From the NCBI GenBank assembly GCA_028820945.1, contig JAPPHW010000119.1, positions 1-19,452 of the forward strand: a DNA stretch of 19,452 nucleotides, read 5' to 3'. Of this stretch, positions 14,399 through 19,452 are shown piece after piece (position 1 is the stretch's first letter; each line of letters begins with the position of its first letter). The translations under genes were made by a program, and so were the position numbers. The stretch comes from Defluviicoccus sp. Lineage in GTDB: Bacteria; Pseudomonadota; Alphaproteobacteria; MPNO01. The notes under the pieces are model-generated. The model worked only from the letters and a program-made list of their open reading frames with translations. It was not told where the DNA came from and made no database searches.

Positions 14399-14555
14399 CC
14401 CGGTCTATTCAGCACGGGGCGATGATTTAGCGGCGAGCGTAGACTAAGTTGTTGGAATCGTGTAGAAGTTCGTTTCCCAGCGCACTTCTTTCGAAGCAAC
14501 GAAAGCGCCACGTTCGCCGCTAAATCACTGCCCTCTCCTGAATAGAGCGGGCTAG
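14395..14555. mobile_element. MITE-like element with long terminal inverted repeats and CTAG target duplication
   Basis: Left arm 14395-14440 and right arm 14510-14555 are inverted copies matching at 39 of 46 positions, sharing TCTATTCAG and TGATTTAGCGGCGA. CTAG stands at both outer edges (14395-14398, 14552-14555), so the element proper is 14399-14551 (153 bp, ends CCCGG and GCGGG) with a 4-bp target duplication. The 69-bp middle has no coding capacity but contains a small hairpin (CTTTCG/CGAAAG). It is non-autonomous and would need a transposase in trans. The parent IS family cannot be named from the sequence alone. Confidence 0.7.
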
Positions 14556-14622
14556 TAGCCCTCAACGCTCAACACACAATCGCTCCATCGCAGCGGGCGA
14601 TGGGAGTAGGGAGTTACTCAGA

Positions 14623-16065
14623 ATGTCCTTGACAGATCTCCAAGTTCATTGTCACAACTTTGCTGCAGGCCGACCGGCGCTAGCGTTTTCTCTCGAACAA
14701 CTTGAGCTTGCTGTTGACGCCTTTGGCAGTGCATTGGCTGGAAATTTCCCGCACGGTCCACACCCAACGATGCGCAATGCAAAACTTCCAGTTTATGAAC
14801 TTGCTTACTCAGTTTTCGTCAATAACTTGAAGCTTAGTATAGAAAATGGTTCTCCGAAACTTTGCTTTGCGTTGCTTGCGACGGTTCATCCCTATCGGAA
14901 TCCTTCAAAAGTTATTGCGACCTACAACGTCAAGATAAAATACCCACTCGATGTTTTTCTTTCATACTCCCAAACGACCAGACAACTGCGGTGGACTTCT
15001 AGGGAAAATCCGTTTGCAACTGTCTACCCTGAATTCATGAACGACGCAGAAGACATTCTTCGTGGATTGCAAGTTCCTGAGCCTGTCCTCGATAAATATA
15101 AGCATGATGTCGAGGCTATCGTTCTTTGGGCAACCTCAAGCTCTATTGTTAATCTTGTTGTGAATGCCCTTCCTCCAATTGATATTGGAGAGATGGTTCC
15201 ATGGCTGACGTTGCTCCATCCGCTGCAATTTGATTTTGGTGAACGATATTTGATAATTACCTCGGAAAGAAGCCAGATGTCCATTGGCGGCTGTTCGCCA
15301 GTTGATGTTCTTGTAGGACCCGATCCGGACTTCCCCTATCAGGCTGAACCTCGTAGCGATGAACATCGTAGCACCGAAAGAAGCCGCGCCGTAGCCGCCG
15401 TCTACTTGCCCAAGACGCGACTCGTCGAGTTTGTTTCAAATAGTGTAATGCCTGCTGTAATGTACGATTCGGGGGAGCGGGGTGGCACAATAAGATGGCG
15501 AATGAATGGTGCTTTTGGCCTCAAAGAGTTTATTGTGGACATTTCTGGTGGAATCCAAGCTGGCAACCCGTGGTCGGGTGCTCTTACTTTGCGTGGGACC
15601 CTTTCTGCATTTTCGGCGGTGGCCTTAGCTGGCGTCGCGCGCGCATGGATCGACGGTCCATGCGGAAGTAAGGTTGGATTGGCAAACGCGTCCGTGCAGG
15701 GTGATGGAAAGTTCCTAGCTGACATCCAAATTACCTATCGTTCACCGGGCGAGTTTGTAACTCCTGACTACGGGGCAACTCTTGAAGCCGAACTTGTGGT
15801 CAGACACGCCACAGTTAAACCGGAGTTCGAGCTTGACGCCCTAGGATGGCCGATTGACGAGATCGTGACAGAATTGATCGAACATCTTGCAGAGAGAGAA
15901 GTTCATAAACTTTCTGGGATGGCACGCAAGCTTGGCAGTTGGGATATGGTTTCGGTTCCATCGTGGTTAGTGGACCTTCTAGGAAATGGGCAAAGATTTG
16001 CTCCCGTAGTCGAGTCCCTTTCCGGTGTGTCTTCCGTAATAGGTATTGCGGTGAATGATGGCTAA
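14623..16065 (+). CDS. orphan 480-aa protein of unknown function, AT-rich gene
   Basis: Starts MSLTDLQVHCHNFAAGRPAL with GGGAG 9 bases upstream. No signal peptide, no membrane segment and no nucleotide-binding or nuclease motif is visible. The sequence alternates short hydrophobic strands with polar turns (beta-rich), has an amphipathic stretch at about 165-200 (ATSSSIVNLVVNALPPIDIG), a long beta-rich middle (about 280-400) and a helical tail (DEIVTELIEHLAEREVHKL). The mix of beta strands and hydrophobic grooves is loosely like lipid-binding (TULIP/P47-type) proteins, but that is a guess. Codon use is clearly AT-richer than all other genes here, showing recent transfer. It follows the MITE-like element and is not in an operon. 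Confidence 0.85.
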   Translation: MSLTDLQVHCHNFAAGRPALAFSLEQLELAVDAFGSALAGNFPHGPHPTMRNAKLPVYELAYSVFVNNLKLSIENGSPKLCFALLATVHPYRNPSKVIATYNVKIKYPLDVFLSYSQTTRQLRWTSRENPFATVYPEFMNDAEDILRGLQVPEPVLDKYKHDVEAIVLWATSSSIVNLVVNALPPIDIGEMVPWLTLLHPLQFDFGERYLIITSERSQMSIGGCSPVDVLVGPDPDFPYQAEPRSDEHRSTERSRAVAAVYLPKTRLVEFVSNSVMPAVMYDSGERGGTIRWRMNGAFGLKEFIVDISGGIQAGNPWSGALTLRGTLSAFSAVALAGVARAWIDGPCGSKVGLANASVQGDGKFLADIQITYRSPGEFVTPDYGATLEAELVVRHATVKPEFELDALGWPIDEIVTELIEHLAEREVHKLSGMARKLGSWDMVSVPSWLVDLLGNGQRFAPVVESLSGVSSVIGIAVNDG

Positions 16066-16361
16066 TGGGTTGCGGTAATGGGATTAGCGGCGACCTTCGG
16101 TAGATGCTGTGATGCGGTCAAGGCAGGCGATTGATCTCGTTCAACGGGATTTCTGCTGGCACCACTGGTCTCACTCATCGTGCGGGAGCGTGGCCGGAGC
16201 CCGGTGTTTCGATAGAAGTGAGATGTAAGTTCGCTCGAACCACCTTAGGCAACGCAACCACCGACAGTGAGACCCCCGGCGCGTAACTTTGAGGAGATCC
16301 TTGATGGAAGCGAAAGAAACATCAAGGTGCCTGTGGGACGCGCCCACGTTGTGTGACCGGA
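16066..16361. other. gene-free stretch after the orphan gene
   Basis: No coding sequence is supported. An 8-bp perfect stem CCTTGATG/CATCAAGG (16299-16306, 16320-16327) with a 13-nt loop stands before the recombinase remnant; it has no T tract. Confidence 0.4.
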
Positions 16362-16568
16362 CTCCTGACCGGAAGCCGCGAGGGAGATCCTGAACCTTCG
16401 GCGGGTCCAAGTGGACTTGGCGGCGGGTGAGCTGAGATTGGCGACAGAAAGGCCGGGCTGCGTACCATCGTGCTATCGTCGGAAGCTGCGGACATGCTGT
16501 CCCGGATACCGCGGCTGCCTGACAGTCCACATTTGATCCCGGGGAAGATCAGGGGCTCAAGCTGTTGA
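16362..16568 (+). pseudogene. fragment of a tyrosine recombinase (integrase) catalytic domain
   Basis: Read over two compensating frame changes, this gives LLTGSREG, then EILNLRRVQVDLAAGELRL (from 16384), then KAGLRTIVLSSEAADMLSRI and LPDSPHLIPGK to TGA at 16566. This is the stretch around the first catalytic Arg (TGxRxGEIL) and the beta-hairpin Lys (SKTG, here RKAG) of phage-type integrases. Frames change at about 16384 and 16443-16449. Both the N-terminus and the C-terminal half with the HxxR and Tyr motifs are missing. It is a relic of an earlier integrated element, different from the intact recombinase at 17858. Confidence 0.65.
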
Positions 16569-16620
16569 AACGCTCGAAGGGTGGTGCGCCTCACGATGGT
16601 CGCCGGCGGACTTATAGAAT

Positions 16621-16643
16621 GTTTATGCGTATTTGACGTAAAC
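16621..16643. repeat. 23-bp operator-like repeat, copy 1
   Basis: An imperfect dyad GTTTATGC...TAAAC overlapping the -35 box of the ATPase promoter. It shares the first 8 and last 5 bases, plus some inner positions, with copy 2 at 16669-16691, 48 bp downstream. Confidence 0.5.
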
Positions 16644-16662
16644 TGACTAGACGGTCTAGATA
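16633..16662 (+). promoter_or_regulatory. putative promoter of the AAA ATPase gene with internal palindrome
   Basis: TTGACG (16633-16638), an 18-bp spacer and TAGATA (16657-16662). A 13-bp palindrome CTAGAC-G-GTCTAG (16647-16659) fills the spacer and overlaps the -10 box, as in repressor-controlled promoters. Confidence 0.4.
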
Positions 16663-16668
16663 TAGAGA

Positions 16669-16691
16669 GTTTATGCTCATCTCGGATAAAC
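16669..16691. repeat. 23-bp operator-like repeat, copy 2
   Basis: Second copy of the GTTTATGC...TAAAC dyad, just after the expected transcription start. Within it GAGTTTAT/ATAAACTC (16667-16674, 16686-16693) is a perfect 8-bp inverted repeat with an 11-nt loop. Confidence 0.5.
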
Positions 16692-16707
16692 TCATTGGCG
16701 CCCGATA

Positions 16708-17904
16708 ATGGATCCACTTCTCAACCCCTACGCGCCCGGGGCGGGCACGCCGCCGCCCGAACTGGCAGGTCGAGATGCCATCCTGGCTGACGCACGACTG
16801 GCCATTCAGCGCAACAGGTCCGGGCAATCGGCCCGTAGCTTCATGTTCGTGGGATTGCGAGGGGTCGGCAAGACGGTCCTGCTGAACGAGGTTCAGGCGA
16901 TGGCCGAAGAGGAAGGCGCGCTGACGGATTTCATCGAAATCGGCAGCAACGAGCCTTTGCCAAGAGTGGTCATCGCTACTTTGCGTTCGATCCTGTTGAA
17001 GCTCGATCGGATCAGGGGAGTGAGCGAGCACGTCAAGAAGGGTCTGCGGGTTCTGAAGAGTTTCGTCGGCTCGGTGACGGTCAAGGTCGAGGGGATCGAG
17101 TTCTCCGTCGATATCGACGGAGAACCGGGCGTTGCGGACAGCGGCACGCTGAGCCGCGATCTTGCCGAAGTCTTCGTCGCTGCCGGTGAAGCCGCCAAGG
17201 CGCGGCAGTCTTCGATCGTGATCCTGATCGACGAGATCCAAAACCTCCCTACCGAAGACTTCGAGGCGCTCATCATGGCCGTGCATCGGGTGGACCAGAA
17301 GAGGCTACCGCTGCTGGTGGTCGGTGCGGGCTTGCCGCATCTGGTGAGGCTTTCCGGGAGCGCGAAGACATACGCCGAGCGCCTTTTCGAGTATCCGGAT
17401 ATCGGCCCGCTCGAACAGTCCGATGCGAGACGTGCGCTCGTTATGCCCGCGGCTCGTGCCGACGTGGAGTTCGAGGAAGAATCGATTTCCGCAGTCGTGA
17501 ATGAAACGCAGGGATACCCCTATTTCCTCCAAGAATGGGGATATCAAGTCTGGAACACGGCGATGGTCAGCCCCATCACTACGGAGGATATCGAAAGGTC
17601 GAGCGCGACGGTAATCGAACGGCTGGACCGGAATTTCTTCAGATCAAGATACGAGCGGCTGTCGGACCCGCAGAAGGCCTATCTGTACGCCATGGCAATG
17701 TGCGGTCCCGGTCCGCATCGGACGGGAGAGATTGCCAAGGAATTGGGTAAATCCTCGCAACAGCTTGGTCCCACCAGGGATGCATTGATAATCAGCGGCA
17801 TGATCTACAGCCCGAGATACGGTTACGCGGCGTTCACCGTTCCGCTTTTCGACGCCTTCATGAAGCGGATACAGGGGCCGACACCGCCGCAAGCGACGGA
17901 TTAG
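16708..17904 (+). CDS. AAA ATPase (AAA_16/Orc1-like), 398 aa
   Basis: Starts MDPLLNPYAPGAGTPPPELA, the opening typical of a widespread bacterial family of Orc1/Cdc6-like or STAND-like ATPases. Walker A GLRGVGKT (49-56), Walker B VILIDE (171-176), a sensor-like VVGAGLP (204-210), and a C-terminal winged-helix-like region (about 310-390: QKAYLYAMAM, TGEIAKELGKSS, YGYAAFTVPLFDAFM). It is cytosolic and probably binds DNA or a partner protein; its biological role is not established. No clear Shine-Dalgarno precedes the ATG. Codon use is like the chromosomal genes, unlike the orphan gene to its left. Its last 47 bases overlap the end of the opposing recombinase gene, so the two transcripts are antisense there. 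It may regulate or assist the mobile element, but that is inference. Confidence 0.85.
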   Translation: MDPLLNPYAPGAGTPPPELAGRDAILADARLAIQRNRSGQSARSFMFVGLRGVGKTVLLNEVQAMAEEEGALTDFIEIGSNEPLPRVVIATLRSILLKLDRIRGVSEHVKKGLRVLKSFVGSVTVKVEGIEFSVDIDGEPGVADSGTLSRDLAEVFVAAGEAAKARQSSIVILIDEIQNLPTEDFEALIMAVHRVDQKRLPLLVVGAGLPHLVRLSGSAKTYAERLFEYPDIGPLEQSDARRALVMPAARADVEFEEESISAVVNETQGYPYFLQEWGYQVWNTAMVSPITTEDIERSSATVIERLDRNFFRSRYERLSDPQKAYLYAMAMCGPGPHRTGEIAKELGKSSQQLGPTRDALIISGMIYSPRYGYAAFTVPLFDAFMKRIQGPTPPQATD

Positions 17905-19174
17905 GAGGTGATGCAGGTTGGGCAGCTGTCGGATCCGGTGCCGCGTTCTCGATCAATTCTTCGATCCGGTCTGCGATTCGCTGCGCCGGCTCGCGAAGCT
18001 GGGCGATGGTCCAGTCGGCGGCGTATCCCTGCGTAACGTCATTGGGCCGGGCGTGGTTGACCAGGCGCTTGGTCAGCGAGGGGGGCAGCATCAACTCGCG
18101 CTCGGCGACGGTGATGAAGGAATTGCGCAGGCCGTGGAACCAGAACTTGGCCCCGCCGGCCTCGCTGATGCGTCCGTAGAGATGATGTGGGTCCTGCACA
18201 TGGCCGGTCGCGCTGGTGGGGGAGGGGAACACCCACTCGCGAACGGCGGCAGGCAGTTCCTCAGCGGCGACCCGGCGGCGTTTGAGAATTTCCGCAAGCT
18301 GCCGGGTGATCGGAAGCTCCAGAGGGACACCGGTCTTGGTCTCCTCGACCCGGAACGCGAGTGCGTCCATGTCGACCCGCTCCCAGCGCAGGGTCAGCAC
18401 CTCCTCGCGGCGCATGCCGGTGTAGAGCCCGAACCAGAGCGCGTCGCGGATCGCCGGGTTGTTGACCTCGGCCTCAATCCCCTTGCGCCAGCACGGCAGA
18501 ACTTCGGCCGGGGCCGAAATCTTGCGCCGCGCCTTGCGGTGGAACTTGCCGCCGCCGGCAAGCCAGAGATCGACCGGGTTGCGCAAACCATCTTGATCGA
18601 CGCAGGGCCGGCGGTAGATCGACCGCAGCAGCGACATCGCCCGATTGGCCGGCGACCAGCCGTGGTCGGCGGTGATGCCGTTGAAGCGGGCCTCGACGTC
18701 CCGGCGGGTGATTTGATCGAGCGGACGGGCGAGCCAGTCGCCGAGATAGCGCTTCGCCTCGTAGCGGTAGAGCTCGTCGGTGCGCTTCGAGCGGTTGGGA
18801 TTGGCCTTCATGTAGTCCTCGAAGGCGTCGCCGAGCGTGGGCATGCGGCGCGCCTCGGCGCGCTCCTCCGCCGGATCGCTGCCGCCGGCTACCTTGCCGA
18901 GAAGCTCCTGCGCCCGCTTGCGCGCCTGGTCGACGGTCATCGGGCCGAAACGGCCGAGGGAGACGCGCTTGTTGGGCGCCTTCCTGCCGCCGTCGCCGGC
19001 GCGGTAGTTGACGATGAAGGTCCTGGTCCCCGCGGGATGAATGCGAACGCCGAACCCGGTCAGCCGGTCGTCCCAGGCGATCCACGATCTCTCGGCCGGC
19101 TGAAACGCCTCCACGGAGCGCTTGGTGAGCGTCGTGCGCACCTTCGCGGTGCGCTTTCCCGAAGTCGATTGCAT
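17858..19174 (-). CDS. int: tyrosine recombinase/integrase of the island
   Basis: A 438-aa integrase with an N-terminal arm-binding domain (DUF4102-type, about 10-105: LTKRSVEAFQPAERSWIAWDD, with GFGVRI and SLGRFGPMTVDQAR), a SAM-like core-binding domain (about 113-195), and a catalytic domain. Catalytic residues visible: R255 (TGMRREE), K280 (ETKTG), H347 and R350 (HGLRNSF), H374 (LVNHARP), Y384 (TQGYA). All are present, so it should be active. The Pro/Ala-rich tail (about 410-438) is extra. ATG 19174 was chosen as the start; no clear ribosome binding site precedes it and the frame is open to 19369. It lies next to the tRNA-fMet fragment, the usual place for the integrase of an island, and drives integration at that site by inference. 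Confidence 0.92.
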   Translation of the reverse strand: MQSTSGKRTAKVRTTLTKRSVEAFQPAERSWIAWDDRLTGFGVRIHPAGTRTFIVNYRAGDGGRKAPNKRVSLGRFGPMTVDQARKRAQELLGKVAGGSDPAEERAEARRMPTLGDAFEDYMKANPNRSKRTDELYRYEAKRYLGDWLARPLDQITRRDVEARFNGITADHGWSPANRAMSLLRSIYRRPCVDQDGLRNPVDLWLAGGGKFHRKARRKISAPAEVLPCWRKGIEAEVNNPAIRDALWFGLYTGMRREEVLTLRWERVDMDALAFRVEETKTGVPLELPITRQLAEILKRRRVAAEELPAAVREWVFPSPTSATGHVQDPHHLYGRISEAGGAKFWFHGLRNSFITVAERELMLPPSLTKRLVNHARPNDVTQGYAADWTIAQLREPAQRIADRIEELIENAAPDPTAAQPASPPNPSLAAVSAPVSAS

Positions 19175-19297
19175 GGCGGCATCGTGCCACGGCAAGCAAG
19201 TACTGTCAACACATACGTCAACACGAGAACGCAATCTCACGAGGCCTGACTGGGTGTGGAATTCCTTGGACAGACAAGTGAATAGCCTGTAATATGT

Positions 19298-19317
19298 TGA
19301 ATAATAGCTATTATTCA
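19298..19317. promoter_or_regulatory. perfect 20-bp AT-rich palindrome upstream of int
   Basis: TGAATAATAG followed directly by its reverse complement CTATTATTCA. It lies between the integrase start and the tRNA fragment, so it may bind a regulator, an excisionase or host factor. Confidence 0.45.
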
Positions 19318-19319
19318 CT

Positions 19320-19348
19320 CTCAATGGGTCTAAAATACCCTCAACGGG
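19320..19348. repeat. pair of 9-bp direct repeats, possible integrase arm sites
   Basis: CTCAATGGG (19320-19328) and CTCAACGGG (19340-19348) differ at one base and lie 20 bp apart, about two helical turns, between the palindrome and the crossover site. This fits arm-type binding sites of an integrase but is unproven. Confidence 0.35.
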
Positions 19349-19364
19349 AAGAAACTCCGCGAGA

Positions 19365-19409
19365 CTCATAACCTGAAGGTCGCAGGTTCAAATCCTGCCC
19401 CCGCTACCA
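19365..19409 (+). tRNA. 3' fragment of initiator tRNA-fMet gene (attachment site)
   Basis: Begins exactly at the anticodon loop CTCATAA (C32-A38, anticodon CAT), followed by the 3' anticodon strand CCTGA, variable loop AGGTC, T arm GCAGG-TTCAAAT-CCTGC, acceptor strand CCCCGCT and ACCA. This is the initiator-type sequence seen in alphaproteobacteria. The preceding bases CGAGA cannot pair with CCTGA, and no D arm or 5' acceptor strand exists, so the tRNA 5' half is missing. Such a fragment is what an element inserting at the anticodon loop leaves on its far side. The intact gene should lie at the other end of the island, outside this window. Confidence 0.75.
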
Positions 19410-19413
19410 CCGA

Positions 19414-19444
19414 GACCGACATTCCCGATTTGGGAGTGTCGGTC
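19414..19444 (+). terminator. intrinsic terminator after the tRNA fragment
   Basis: A 13-bp stem GACCGACATTCCC/GGGAGTGTCGGTC (one G-T pair) with a 5-nt loop, followed by GCCCCTTT. Being chromosomal, it probably terminated the original tRNA transcript. Confidence 0.75.
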
Positions 19445-19452
19445 GCCCCTTT

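Noticed and set aside
16708..19174. ATPase plus integrase as a known phage-defence system
   Set aside because: No nuclease, protease or other effector domain is visible in the ATPase; the pairing alone does not support a defence claim.
17918..19249. Plus-strand open frame of 443 codons opposite the integrase
   Set aside because: Antisense shadow; the integrase has a complete catalytic set.
19321..19409. Complete tRNA gene at the right end
   Set aside because: Only the part from the anticodon loop onward fits; there is no 5' acceptor strand, D arm or matching anticodon stem.
1..19452. CRISPR array or rRNA genes
   Set aside because: No regularly spaced repeats and no rRNA-like sequence seen on either strand.

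Overview
The window looks like a piece of a high-GC alphaproteobacterial chromosome that ends on the right in a younger, patchy accessory region. The guess rests on strong G/C third-position bias, an NsrR-type Rrf2 regulator, a Tat-exported molybdenum hydroxylase of the isoquinoline 1-oxidoreductase type, a c2-like cytochrome and an alphaproteobacterial-looking initiator tRNA 3' end. No species is claimed.

Left part (1-3301): the first codons of a gene read off the edge (resembling DUF3150 proteins), a MoxR-like AAA+ ATPase just before it on the minus strand, a divergent 131-aa conserved-looking hypothetical, a decayed stretch with a small ORF broken by TGA, and an exported MTA/SAH-nucleosidase-like protein. 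Middle part (3302-10114): a membrane-bound class III adenylate cyclase with an extracytoplasmic sensor, a frameshifted nsrR-like gene, a lipoprotein-type S8 protease with a C-terminal beta-barrel, a small secreted protein, and a c-type cytochrome whose only sensible start is CTG behind a perfect ribosome binding site. Then (10176-12925) comes a minus-strand two-gene operon for the small iron-sulfur and large molybdopterin subunits of a periplasmic hydroxylase, convergent with the cytochrome gene and separated from it by a strong hairpin.

The HU area (12926-13992) holds an intact HU gene with a good promoter, a frameshifted N-terminal HU remnant just upstream, and a back-to-back truncated secretory ORF. 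A decayed copy of the HU promoter and start region lies about 4 kb away, directly upstream of the cytochrome gene.

Right part (about 14200-19409): base composition drops sharply. It contains a 153-bp MITE-like element with long inverted repeats and a CTAG target duplication, an orphan 480-aa AT-richer gene of unknown function, a decayed tyrosine-recombinase fragment, an AAA ATPase behind an operator-rich promoter, and an intact tyrosine recombinase on the opposite strand overlapping it tail to tail. Beyond the recombinase lie an AT-rich palindrome and repeats, then the 3' portion of an initiator tRNA gene that starts exactly at the anticodon loop, then a terminator. The simplest reading is the right end of a mobile island integrated in tRNA-fMet. 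The left end and the rebuilt tRNA are not in the window. The best candidates for something undescribed are the orphan 480-aa protein and the ATPase with its operators.
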